Assembly (NCBI GenBank): GCA_944474755.1
Contig: OX104112.1
Span: 18,936,273 to 19,000,272 of the forward strand
Direction: 5' to 3'
Length of the DNA stretch: 64,000 nucleotides
Source: Limnoperna fortunei
Lineage: Eukaryota > Mollusca > Bivalvia > Mytilida > Modiolidae
Shown here: piece after piece, positions 10,378 to 19,661 of the stretch
Position numbering within the stretch: the first letter of the stretch is position 1
Layout of the letters: each line of letters begins with the position of its first letter
Program-made: the position numbers and the translations under genes
Notes under the pieces: model-generated
Databases searched by the model: none
What the model was told of the DNA's origin: nothing
The model's input: the letters and a program-made list of their open reading frames with translations, nothing else

Positions 10378-11713
10378 TAAAAAATTAGCAGATATCACTC
10401 TTGATTTCAAAATTAAATTAAAAAATACAGAGCATGAATATAATAAACAACATGAAAATTATGTTCAGCAACAAAACGAGAAGTACAATAAATTTATGAG
10501 GGAATTCAGAGACAGGGAAGAGATTTTATGTCAAGAGATCAAATTGCGAGACATCAGATTGAAAAAAATGGAAGAAGAAGCATCATCCGAGGGAGCCTAC
10601 GGAAAGCTCTCCGCAGACATCAATTCCAATAAATATCTAGAAACAATAAAGTCAGAGTCACAAGACTCGTGGAAGAAATCCACATATATAAGTAAATCCC
10701 TCCATTCAACAGACCAGGTGTTACCTAATAAATCAAGTGGCCCTTTACCTCCGAAAATGGCCACTTATGACGGCAGAAATGATTGGCGCCCATATTTTGT
10801 GCAGTTCAATCACATCGCCAATAGATACAATTGGACAAATCAACAGAGACTAGATAAACTAATAGAGTGTCTCAGAGATAAGGCACTTAAATTTTTCACA
10901 TCCAGATCAACAGCAATTCAGGAGGATTATCAAGCTATCTGCAAAAAACTGAATGAAAGATTCGGAAGTAGAGACCTCCCCCATATTGTCCGAAGGCAAC
11001 TTCAGGACCTTCGGCAACTGCAGGAAGAATCTCTAGAAGAGTATGCAGAGAGAACACAAGAAATGGCGACAGATGGTTACCCGGGAACTCCAGATGCGTT
11101 CATTCAGGTGGTGGCAATAGATGCGTTCCTAAAGGGCTGTTCCGATAAAAAAGCGGCTTTGACAGCTATGGATAAAGATCCAGATAGCCTAGACCAAGCT
11201 CTACAGTATGTCAAATGTGCCATCACGAACCAGCGAGTTATCTTGGGACAAAGGAAGCTTGATGTGGGCATAAAAAGGGTTACATTCCAAGAGTCTGATA
11301 CAGGAAATGATGAAGACTATGATGAACCAATTGATGATGAGACACAGCCGAGACCCAATATAAGGATCGTATACAAAAATGAGAATGCTACACCTGACAT
11401 TAGCAGATTGGAGGCCAGAATTAAGAAAACAGAAGACGACTTAAAGGAGACCAAATCGGCAATTACACAAATATTGGACATTTTAAAAGGCCGAACAAGA
11501 ACAGACAGGTCAAGGTCACCAAGCAGGACAGTTAACCCAGGACAGAGTCCGACGAGGGATGGACGCTGCTTCAATTGCGGCTTGGAAGGGCATTATATTT
11601 CTCAATGTGACAAGCCGAAAAATAGGTCACCACAGAGGTATAACCCAAGGCCAAGGTCTCCTTCACCTAACAGGGGAAGTAATCCGTTAAACTTCAACGG
11701 ACTGAAGATGTAG
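10361..11713 (+). CDS. gag: Gag polyprotein (capsid and CCHC nucleocapsid)
   Basis: 450 codons. Residues about 1-75 are highly charged and likely coiled coil. About 130-290 match a retrotransposon capsid domain (YDGRNDWRPYFVQF, then LERFG-like KKLNERFG, then the Leu-rich LRQLQEESLEEYAERTQ). A CCHC zinc knuckle lies at 403-416 (CFNCGLEGHYISQC, C-X2-C-X4-H-X4-C) inside an Arg/Ser/Pro-rich tail, as in nucleocapsids that package RNA. The stop is TAG at 11711. A slip site lies 19 nt before it, and the pol frame opens at 11683, so Gag and Gag-Pol are probably made by -1 frameshifting. The start used here may not be the native one (see the leader ORF). Confidence 0.9.
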   Translation: MQAAYDKKLADITLDFKIKLKNTEHEYNKQHENYVQQQNEKYNKFMREFRDREEILCQEIKLRDIRLKKMEEEASSEGAYGKLSADINSNKYLETIKSESQDSWKKSTYISKSLHSTDQVLPNKSSGPLPPKMATYDGRNDWRPYFVQFNHIANRYNWTNQQRLDKLIECLRDKALKFFTSRSTAIQEDYQAICKKLNERFGSRDLPHIVRRQLQDLRQLQEESLEEYAERTQEMATDGYPGTPDAFIQVVAIDAFLKGCSDKKAALTAMDKDPDSLDQALQYVKCAITNQRVILGQRKLDVGIKRVTFQESDTGNDEDYDEPIDDETQPRPNIRIVYKNENATPDISRLEARIKKTEDDLKETKSAITQILDILKGRTRTDRSRSPSRTVNPGQSPTRDGRCFNCGLEGHYISQCDKPKNRSPQRYNPRPRSPSPNRGSNPLNFNGLKM

Positions 11714-14700
11714 GCCAGTCTTTAGTCCACCCAAATGACACCGGAAGGCCACCACCTTTTTCAAATAAAAAGAATCCAGTTGAAGTTAAACTTTATCAGA
11801 CAGTAACTAGTGATGCTGAGGCAATGACTTTATACATCCCTGTCATAATACAACAAAAAGAGACAATGGCCGTTGTAGATACAGCAGCCCAAGTATCTGT
11901 CATCAGCTGGAATTTTTATTATACATTAATTTCAAAACCAAAACTAGTTGACACTATTATTTTAAGGGGAGCGGGGGAATTTTCAGAAATGAATGCTAGT
12001 GTCACAGACAAGATTGAGTTAAAAATAGGTAAATCTTCACTACAATGGAGTATGATAGTAGCTGACATTACAGATAATGTCATCTTAGGTATAGATTTCC
12101 TTATTCACCAAAAAGCTGTTATTAACCTTGCAGATTACACAGTACAGTTACACGGCCAAATAATTCCTTCTATAATGGTTTCAACTAAAGAAAAAAAGAA
12201 AATGAAAATCTTCAGAGTTAAATTGGCCGAAAAAATAGTGATACCACCTTGCTCAAATAAGCTGTCGTCCGTCGAATTTGATGAGATACCAAGTACTGAT
12301 ACCGTTATTCAGCCAACAAATTTTTTGAAAGGTCTGCTTATTCCAAATATGATTTGTCAGGGTAAAAAACAGGTACCTATAGTGATAAGAAATTTATCTA
12401 ACGTATACAAGACACTGAGAAAAGGATATCCAATTGGTATAGGAATAGAAGCGTCTGAAACTATAGAGGATGATGAGGAGGAAATGGACTTCAAGATAAA
12501 TAAAATAGATGTAGAGAATCAATTTCTCCCGGAAATAGAACAGTTGGAAAAACTGGAAAAACAACTTCCTGATCATATCAAAGAACTGTTTACAAGGTCA
12601 ATATGCAATCTTGACACCAGACAATCGATACAATTGGCAAAATTATTGTATAACTTTGCAGATATATTTGCAAAGGACGATCTAGACATTGGTCTTTTTA
12701 ATGGAAACATTACACACAGGATCGACACTCAGGATGCCCATCCGGTGAAGCAAAGAATGAGGAGAACACCTCTTGGATTTGAAAAGGAAGAAGAAGTTCA
12801 TCTTCAAGACCTTTTAGAGAAGGGTATTGTTGAACCATCGTCATCTGACTGGGCTTCACCTCCAGTTTTGGTAAGGAAAAAAGACGGTAAGTTAAGATAT
12901 TGTATTGACTATAGGAAACTAAACAACTTAACAGTCAAGGACGCATTTCCAATTCCGAAAATTGAGACATGTCTAGATACATTAAGAGGGAGTGTCTTTA
13001 TGTCCACACTAGATATGGCCTCTGGGTATTATCAGGTGAAACTAGATGACCATGATAAACATAAGACGGCTTTTATTACCAAATACGGTCTTTTTCAATA
13101 TACCAAACTTCCATTCGGATTATGTAACAGTCCTGCAACCTTTAGCCGAATGATTCAGTTAGTGCTGCAAGGTCTCACATGGAAAGAATGCTTAGCGTAT
13201 TTAGACGATGTGGTAGTTCTGGGAACTGATTTTGATAGTCATATGGAGAATCTTTATAAGGTATTCTCTAGATTTCGAAAATACAATCTAAAATTAAAAC
13301 CCAGCAAATGTAACCTTCTACAAACACAAGTTAAATTTTTGGGTAAAATTGTTAGCGAAAATGGAATCGCTGTAAATCCGGACAGTATTGTGGCAGTAAA
13401 AAAATGGCCCATACCAAAAGGTAAGAAAGATGTCGAATCTTTTTTGGGTTTTTCTAACTACCACAGAGACCATATTAAGAATTTTGCAGAAATAGCGGAA
13501 CCTTTGCACCAATTGACGGGACAGAAAACCGATTTTGCGTGGCACGAAAAACACCAACAAGCCTTTGAACAGTTGAAAGAAGCTTTATTGAATGCCGTTA
13601 TACTAAGCTTTCCAACACCAGATGATATCTTTATACTGGACACGGATGCATCAGAGAAAACCATTGGCGCAGAACTTAGCCAAGTACAAAATGGAGTAGA
13701 AAAGACAATTTCTTATGCCAGCAGAGTTCTTACACCAACTCAACGGAAATACTGTACCACACGTAAGGAACTATTAGCTATAGTCTGTTTTACAAGACAT
13801 TTCCGCCATTATTTATTAGGTCGGAATTTCATCATCAGAACCGATCACAATAGTTTAACTTGGCTGCTAAATTTTAAAAACATCGAAGGTCAATTAGCTA
13901 GATGGATAGAAGAACTATCACAGTATAATATGGTTATTCAACACAGATCCGGAAAAAAACACTCAAATGCTGATGGTCTGTCCCGCATTCCAGATGATCT
14001 CGTTGCCTGCAATGATTATAAAGCTGGTGTAAATTTGGAAGACCTACCATGCGGGGGCTGTGCGTTTTGCACCAGGGCTCGTAGGCAGTGGGGGACGTTT
14101 GAAGAAGATGTAGACTTTGTTGTCCCACTAGCAATCAGGAGACTGGCACCGGAAGTTGTGCAAAGTAACTGGTTATGTTCCTACTCTCCACAAGAACTGC
14201 TTGAAGAACAATTGAAGGACCCAGATTTGAAAACACTTAAGGACTGGACAATTCAAAAGCATATTCCTTCTGTACCCGAACTGAAATTGAGCAGCAAGGC
14301 AGTGAGACACTTTTGGCTGTGCAATTCACAATTAGAATTGAAAGATGAAGTGCTATACTATAGATGGGAAGATCCTGTGTGTCCGAAACTTTTGTTTATG
14401 GCTCCAAAACAGATGCAACCGGAGATTTTACATTACTGCCATGATATACGAATGTCTGGTCATATGGGACAGTACAAGACTTTAGAGAAGGTAAAAAACA
14501 TGGCAATTTGGTATGGCATGACACAAGACTGCAAGCTGTATGTACAGTCCTGTCAGGTTTGTAATAAAAATAAGAAACTGACTCGTAAAGCTAGGGCAGG
14601 GCTAGAGCAATATCATGCAGGTGTACCAATGGAGAGAGTTCATATGGACATATTAGGTCCTTTGCCAGTTACCCAGCAAGGAAGTAGGTATATACTTATG

Positions 14701-15000
14701 GTTGTTGACCAATTTACAAAGTGGTTGGAATGTTTTCCCATATCGTCACAGACAGCTGAAATTGTGGCAAGAACTTTAGTAGATAATTTCTTTTCACGAT
14801 TTGGCTGCCCTCTTGAACTCCATACAGACCAAGGAAAAAATATGGACGGAAACCTTATAAGACAGCTTTGCGAACTAATGCAAATCGCAAAAACAAGAAC
14901 GACACCCTATCATCCTTCATCCAACGGACAAATCGAGCGCTACAATAGAACACTTTTGCAGATTATAAGATGTTTCATTAAAAATAAACAATATAATTGA
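11683..15000 (+). CDS. pol: Pol polyprotein: PR, RT, RNase H, integrase (broken at 3' end)
   Basis: Open from 11683 (-1 to gag); the first ATG at 11824 gives 1058 residues. Numbering from that Met: aspartic protease with DTAA at 19-22 instead of DTG, and the ILGIDFL flap-end motif near 87-93. RT has D397 (LDMASGYYQ) and YLDD at 459-462. RNase H has D606, E649, D674 and D717. A Cys cluster CGGCAFC lies near 743-749. Integrase has H873, H880, C910 and C913 in the zinc domain, then D942, D1002 and E1038 (exact D,D-35-E). The frame stops at TGA 14998-15000 and resumes one base out of register in the next ORF. A single missing base has thus separated the catalytic core from the C-terminal domain. 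Confidence 0.93.
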   Translation, partial: SVKLQRTEDVGQSLVHPNDTGRPPPFSNKKNPVEVKLYQTVTSDAEAMTLYIPVIIQQKETMAVVDTAAQVSVISWNFYYTLISKPKLVDTIILRGAGEFSEMNASVTDKIELKIGKSSLQWSMIVADITDNVILGIDFLIHQKAVINLADYTVQLHGQIIPSIMVSTKEKKKMKIFRVKLAEKIVIPPCSNKLSSVEFDEIPSTDTVIQPTNFLKGLLIPNMICQGKKQVPIVIRNLSNVYKTLRKGYPIGIGIEASETIEDDEEEMDFKINKIDVENQFLPEIEQLEKLEKQLPDHIKELFTRSICNLDTRQSIQLAKLLYNFADIFAKDDLDIGLFNGNITHRIDTQDAHPVKQRMRRTPLGFEKEEEVHLQDLLEKGIVEPSSSDWASPPVLVRKKDGKLRYCIDYRKLNNLTVKDAFPIPKIETCLDTLRGSVFMSTLDMASGYYQVKLDDHDKHKTAFITKYGLFQYTKLPFGLCNSPATFSRMIQLVLQGLTWKECLAYLDDVVVLGTDFDSHMENLYKVFSRFRKYNLKLKPSKCNLLQTQVKFLGKIVSENGIAVNPDSIVAVKKWPIPKGKKDVESFLGFSNYHRDHIKNFAEIAEPLHQLTGQKTDFAWHEKHQQAFEQLKEALLNAVILSFPTPDDIFILDTDASEKTIGAELSQVQNGVEKTISYASRVLTPTQRKYCTTRKELLAIVCFTRHFRHYLLGRNFIIRTDHNSLTWLLNFKNIEGQLARWIEELSQYNMVIQHRSGKKHSNADGLSRIPDDLVACNDYKAGVNLEDLPCGGCAFCTRARRQWGTFEEDVDFVVPLAIRRLAPEVVQSNWLCSYSPQELLEEQLKDPDLKTLKDWTIQKHIPSVPELKLSSKAVRHFWLCNSQLELKDEVLYYRWEDPVCPKLLFMAPKQMQPEILHYCHDIRMSGHMGQYKTLEKVKNMAIWYGMTQDCKLYVQSCQVCNKNKKLTRKARAGLEQYHAGVPMERVHMDILGPLPVTQQGSRYILMVVDQFTKWLECFPISSQTAEIVARTLVDNFFSRFGCPLELHTDQGKNMDGNLIRQLCELMQIAKTRTTPYHPSSNGQIERYNRTLLQIIRCFIKNKQYN
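11686..11692 (+). promoter_or_regulatory. -1 ribosomal frameshift site G_UUA_AAC
   Basis: GTTAAAC is positioned in the gag frame as G TTA AAC, 19 nt before the gag stop. Slipping back one base moves ribosomes into exactly the frame of pol, which is open from 11683. GUUAAAC is a known functional slippery heptamer in some RNA viruses. I did not identify a downstream stimulatory structure. Confidence 0.6.
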
Positions 15001-15881
15001 ACCTTCATTTACAACAACTAGTAGCAGCCGTTCGGTCAACTAGAAACCGACAAACAGGATTCACACCAAATTTAATGATGCTAGGTAGGGAAGTTTTCCA
15101 ACCAATTGATGTACTTTTTGGCATGGCAAAGGTTCAATCTGAAGAAAAAGAAGTTCCGCAGTATATACTTGATCTAGTTGAAACTATGAACATGGCTCAT
15201 TCTATTGCAAGGGATAATTTGGATACGGCACAAGAACGACAAAAAAGGACATATGACTTGGTTAATAATCAGAACTCGTATGATGTCGGAGATGTAGTAT
15301 ATAAGCTAGATCAAGCAACAAAAGTTGGACAATCCTCTAAACTGAAATCCCCGTGGAAAGGCCCTTATGTAATAACCGAACTGAAAAGGCCAGTACTGTA
15401 TAAAATAAAGGACAGAAAATGCGAATCGTGGATACATCATGACAGAATAAAACTATGCCAAGATCGAGAATTTCCGGTTTGGATCAAAAGATTGCGGAAT
15501 GAAATATTAAAATGTAGTAGCAATTTAAAGGAAACCGATGATCCAAACGAAAATTTCAATATGTCGTCTCTGTTTAATGAGAACACTGCAGATGTGAGTA
15601 CGTCAGATCTTCTGGTGTCTCACATAGGTAGTGATAGTAATGTCATGGGTGCGCCAGATCTTCTGGTGTCTAATGATACTATTCAAGAGATGACAAGAAG
15701 TATGGAAGCAAGGAAGACTGTTAACAATTTAGATGAATTGAAAGATCTCTCGGAAAATCTGGACGACACTTTTATGTACCACATAGACAATGCACAAGGA
15801 ACGATAACAAATTCTTTAGAGATAAATGGGAAAAGAAACCGAAAACGTCCGTTTTATCTCAAAGATTATATTGAAGATTAA
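15000..15881 (+). CDS. Pol C-terminus: rest of integrase, GPY/F module
   Basis: This is the continuation of pol after the one-base break. It begins with the integrase core tail (LHLQQLVAAVRSTRNRQTGF, then TPNLMMLGREV). About 110 residues in there is the integrase C-terminal beta-barrel with the GPY/F motif (KSPWKGPYVI, then WIHHDRIK). The last 100 residues are acidic and of no known family, and hold two copies of an SDLLVS/PDLLVS segment. The first codon here has no valid start, so it is unlikely to be made alone. It stops 220 nt before the TatD ORF. Confidence 0.9.
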   Translation, partial: NLHLQQLVAAVRSTRNRQTGFTPNLMMLGREVFQPIDVLFGMAKVQSEEKEVPQYILDLVETMNMAHSIARDNLDTAQERQKRTYDLVNNQNSYDVGDVVYKLDQATKVGQSSKLKSPWKGPYVITELKRPVLYKIKDRKCESWIHHDRIKLCQDREFPVWIKRLRNEILKCSSNLKETDDPNENFNMSSLFNENTADVSTSDLLVSHIGSDSNVMGAPDLLVSNDTIQEMTRSMEARKTVNNLDELKDLSENLDDTFMYHIDNAQGTITNSLEINGKRNRKRPFYLKDYIED

Positions 15882-15984
15882 TATAAAATTGTTGGTACTG
15901 TACATAGAATTGTATATATAAACTTATATATTTACTTTTATATTTTGGGAGCTGTGTGTGTGTCAGATCTTCTAATGCCTCACA
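15602..15984 (+). repeat. short direct repeats in and after pol
   Basis: GTCAGATCTTCTGGTGTCTC-like units occur at 15602-15624, 15653-15672 and 15962-15984. A diverged relative (GTCAGATCGTCTGATGTCA) is in the 5' leader at 10022-10040. The first two encode the DLLVS segments. Their role is unknown. Confidence 0.6.
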
Positions 15985-16080
15985 GTTCCACTTTTCTGAT
16001 GGTTATCAATAAAATAAGAATATTGGTTGTGAGTTAGTAGATTTTTAGATTGTCAGTATGTAATAAATATATAATATTAA

Positions 16081-16101
16081 TATTTACACCTGTATTTTAG
16101 T
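16081..16101 (+). promoter_or_regulatory. splice acceptor-like site before ORF3
   Basis: TATTTACACCTGTATTTTAG ends at 16100, one base before the ATG of ORF3, with T-rich sequence and possible branch points just upstream. This is an ideal position for a spliced subgenomic mRNA that brings ORF3 next to the 5' cap. Confidence 0.45.
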
Positions 16102-17586
16102 ATGGATAAAGTCTTAGATGAGTTCATGTTTGTACCAGACTATGGTCCTTTTGACGATGAAATCCCTGAAAAATCGGATAAAATTAGGGCTAGTACTGAG
16201 AATTGGAAGAAAGGAAGAAGTTGCCCTGTATGTCCAGGCCGGTTTACCAACACTAGAAGACATGTATTACGGCAACATGTTCCTTGGTATGTGTCACCTT
16301 CAACGGCTTGTTGGCAGTGCAAATCACAGTATGGACAAGTATCATTATTAGATGGTCACATCAAGGAATTCCATGAAAATATAGATTTAGGTAGGCGGTT
16401 TAACGTTGACATAAATGGCATTGTGTGGGTGGAGATGATGAATGGGCTAATAGACGTACTTATCTCCAAAAATGGAGTCCAAGAACCTGTAGATTTATTG
16501 AGGTATGTAAATACTCACATAAAATTTGAGCCGAATTCAGCTCCAGTTTTTAATGATATGGATTTACCTTTCATTAACTTCTTCATGGAAGTCAATAATT
16601 ATGTACTCCAAAAACCGTTATCCGATCGCCTCGTATCTCCATTATCTGGTTTACACTCCTTATTACACTGGAGAGTACTTGCAATCTTGATAAGTAGAAC
16701 AGAAGATGCCAAAAACTTGATTTCATTAGAACAAAGAAAATGTTTGAAAAAGGAAGATAAAATAATACATCTTGTGGACTCCCATTTTCATTTTGACATG
16801 CTTGTGAAACAATCGAAACTAGAAAGATTGCCAGCACTATCTTGGATGTGGGGAGAAACTCATTATCAAATCAAACACCTCGTTACAAATTACTGTTATC
16901 CACACCATTGGCCAGATAGTCTCAAACGCTCTAGCGTAAGAGAGGACAGTAGGATTCATTTAACGTTTGGGATTCACCCTAGATTAATTAATTTGGAGAG
17001 CAGGAGAACCCTAGATTTTTGGTTGGAAAAGATGGAAGCACTACTAGAAGCAACGAGAGTTGTTGCGGTTGGGGAGTGTGGACTCGATTCCTCTGACTTT
17101 CCATCCGAACGAGAATTAAAAAGACAAACGGAATACTTGGAATTACAATGTAAAATGGCTCTGAAGAAGCGGTTACCGATTGTTATTCATTGCCGTGGTA
17201 ATAATTCAATTGACTCCTTGTGTTTAAACACTCTTACTAAAATACTTCCGTCCTCCCATCCTATCCACAGACATTGTTTTAATGGAAACTTACAACAATA
17301 CAAGAAATGGAAAAGCAATTTTGAAAATATCAAGTTCGGTATATCTCCGTTCATTCTTCAAGATGATAAATATCCTGAGTACAGAACCTTGGTGAGTGAA
17401 ATGGATTTAAATGACATCATCATGGAAACTGATGCCCCATATCTACACATTAAAGGACAAAAAACTGGTTCTCCCGTGTTAATTCAAGACATCCTGGAAA
17501 AACTAGGAAGCTTATTTAGCATGCCAGTGGAGGACGTTGCTAATGTAACAACTAAGAATGCTGTCGGACTTTATCGGATCAAATAG
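16102..17586 (+). CDS. ORF3: C2H2 zinc fingers fused to TatD-family nuclease
   Basis: 494 codons, intact, between pol and the polypurine tract. Two zinc fingers lie at the N-terminus: C41, C44, H54, H59 and C70, C73, H86, H91. About 130 residues of no known family follow. From about 221 there is a TatD metal-dependent hydrolase: D226-S-H228-F-H230, GIHP at 290-293, E325 in VGECGLD, H363 in VIHCRG, H391 in HCFNG, and D444 in METDAPYL. All expected metal ligands are present, so catalysis is plausible. TatD proteins are Mg-dependent DNases (3'-5' exonuclease, repair and DNA degradation). Carried inside a retrotransposon and joined to zinc fingers, it may act on cDNA or target DNA; that is inference. 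It probably derives from a captured cellular TATDN-like gene and is likely expressed by splicing. Confidence 0.93.
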   Translation: MDKVLDEFMFVPDYGPFDDEIPEKSDKIRASTENWKKGRSCPVCPGRFTNTRRHVLRQHVPWYVSPSTACWQCKSQYGQVSLLDGHIKEFHENIDLGRRFNVDINGIVWVEMMNGLIDVLISKNGVQEPVDLLRYVNTHIKFEPNSAPVFNDMDLPFINFFMEVNNYVLQKPLSDRLVSPLSGLHSLLHWRVLAILISRTEDAKNLISLEQRKCLKKEDKIIHLVDSHFHFDMLVKQSKLERLPALSWMWGETHYQIKHLVTNYCYPHHWPDSLKRSSVREDSRIHLTFGIHPRLINLESRRTLDFWLEKMEALLEATRVVAVGECGLDSSDFPSERELKRQTEYLELQCKMALKKRLPIVIHCRGNNSIDSLCLNTLTKILPSSHPIHRHCFNGNLQQYKKWKSNFENIKFGISPFILQDDKYPEYRTLVSEMDLNDIIMETDAPYLHIKGQKTGSPVLIQDILEKLGSLFSMPVEDVANVTTKNAVGLYRIK

Positions 17587-17698
17587 GTTTTACAAGTATA
17601 TTCTGCCTGTATATATGTTAGTGCATTTTTTACAGATGTTGGACTTGGATTTGTAAATATAATTAGTTTACTGTATTTTTATGACTTATCGGCTTCAC

Positions 17699-17712
17699 AA
17701 AAGGGGGAAGAA
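17699..17712 (+). promoter_or_regulatory. polypurine tract
   Basis: AAAAGGGGGAAGAA directly abuts the 3' LTR, as needed to prime plus-strand cDNA. Confidence 0.85.
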
Positions 17713-17884
17713 TGTTGTGACGCTCCTGGTAATAGCCAGACCAGAAATATACAACTATATAAACTACAGTAGAATCGGGATTGCATATATGAATACCTGA
17801 AGTGGACCTGTGAAGACGATCGTCATACTGTCTTACTTCTCAGGTAATATTTGAATCTACCATATATACTCGCCATTCATTACA
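17713..17884 (+). repeat. 3' LTR
   Basis: 172 bp, by eye identical to the 5' LTR at 9398-9569, followed directly by the ATAC target duplication. Confidence 0.95.
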
Positions 17885-17888
17885 ATAC
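17885..17888. repeat. target-site duplication, right (ATAC)
   Basis: Matches the ATAC just before the 5' LTR. Confidence 0.85.
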
Positions 17889-19661
17889 TTCCCTAATTTG
17901 CATATTTAATTTGCACACAGAAGTCTTTCAATAGTATTTTGTCTGTTACCAATGCATTTAGCTTTTATTTACAATTGGTTTGGATTATGGACAGGAAAAA
18001 GAGGGAAGTGGCCTTACATATACCAATAAAACTACTATCTATTATATTTACAGAACAAAAAAAAGACAAGTCTTTTGGTGTTATTAAAACTTTTGAAATA
18101 TTGTGCATGCGCGTGTTTTTTAATTGATTAACCGATAATACAAAATGGTGTTGCCCAATTAGGAATGGGGAGAAAATACAAATACAGAAAATATTTTAAA
18201 ATTGTGTTGCCTCCCTTTTTATTACTTTCAACTCAGCGTTGTTACTTTTTTCATGTAGATGCGAGAACATAGTTAGGAATGCTTTTTTAAATTTAGAATG
18301 TGTAATTCAGCTTTGTTATTGAATATTTCCAGTAGGAAAAAATTCCCACATGTTGGTTTCATGTTTTATCGCTTGCAAATTACACGAAAGTTACATTATC
18401 TATATTATATACATTTGTTGATGAAAATAAATATTTAATGAATTATCTGATTATTTTGCTAGTAGCAATTTAAATTGTTGTTATCTTAAATTTGTAGCCT
18501 ATTTTTGCATGAACTAGTTCGGAATATTAATTTTTTTAAACTCAATTCCAGATCTCATTTAATGCCCTAAAACGGAAAACAATTCAGAGTACATTAGCTT
18601 TTATAAGACGTATGTGTTACAGTTCTCGGAGGTACATGTAAATATCAATTATTTAATATATAATACTCAAGGTGACATTCATGCTGTGTTGAGTCCAAGT
18701 CTGACTGTTACGTTATATCGTTAACTTGCATATGTGTTACATATACAGTAAACGAAACAGCTTAGTTAAGGTTATCTTTTAAATGCTAGTTTAGCTTTAA
18801 ACAAATCCCAGTAGCCAGCTTGGTTTTTAATCAGTAGATATCATGGAAAATGAATGCAGCCATCAAAGTAGCTAGATTCATTTCCCGAGGGGTTTGGTGG
18901 GCCGTAAGCAGATCCAGGGCTGTGCCTCCAGAAGCTCTGATGAAATAGCTTCTTCTGGGTAATTTTAAATAGTGTTCAAACAGGTATTTTTTGTCAGATC
19001 TTAATTATTTGAACATGTTGAAATTCTAGGTACATGGTTTTCATAAATATTCTTTCGATATTACGCCCTATTTCATTATTTGTTAATTTGTCATTACTAT
19101 TTTTATATATATTAGCATTCCCATTTAACTATGAAAATATTGAAACATGTACTGTGTGTTTTGTGTCTTTCTCTTTCTTTCTTTCTTACGTATATTTAAG
19201 GGGGCGGGGGTGGTCGCCCGGTCAATATACTGAAGTAAAACACGAAGTCGAAACACAACAATAAAATATCCGTTGATTTAGTTTTCCCAATAGTTTTTTT
19301 AAAACCTATACTTTCTATTTGAATAAAAAAATATTTCAATGATAGTTAATAATAAAGTTTTTCTAGTTCGTGTTTCGTTAATAAAGGAATGCAATCCAAA
19401 TGACATACAAATATGATCTATGCATATTCTAGATAACTTATATTGCTAGGTTCCTACTTCGTGCTTTACCTCTGTTTTTAATAACTAGATATGTGAAGTG
19501 GTATTTAGATAGAGTGAACACACAAATTTTTTAATCACACAAATTGTCACAGTGTAGTATGATGGCATATTAAACATGTTTGACTAATTTATTTCTCGGC
19601 TGAATTCAATAAAACTACTGTCTTTCCGGACCTTTCTGGTTTACATGTATGTATGTAAAAG
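17889..19661. other. intergenic, no gene seen
   Basis: AT-rich. A small hairpin (CAGAAGCT ... AGCTTCTTCTG) lies near 18930-18958 and a short TTTC tract near 19165-19185. No gene was recognised. Confidence 0.5.

Larger units (their letters stand above)
9398..17884 (+). mobile_element. young Ty3/gypsy LTR retrotransposon with TatD ORF3
   Basis: An 8487-bp element bounded by two 172-bp LTRs (TG...CA) that I read as identical, with an ATAC target duplication. The internal order is primer site, leader ORF, gag, -1 slip site, pol with PR-RT-RNase H-integrase, and then a separate ORF for a C2H2/TatD protein before the polypurine tract. Integrase after RNase H and the gypsy-type RT (YLDD, LPFGLCNSPATF) place it in Ty3/gypsy (Metaviridae). 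Identical LTRs imply recent insertion, yet pol has a one-base break near 14998. This copy is therefore probably non-autonomous, or the break is a sequence error. The third ORF is the unusual part. Confidence 0.95.

Noticed and set aside
14997..15881. Separate gene starting at 14997
   Set aside because: The first codon is TTG and the protein continues integrase directly; it is the 3' part of pol after a one-base break.
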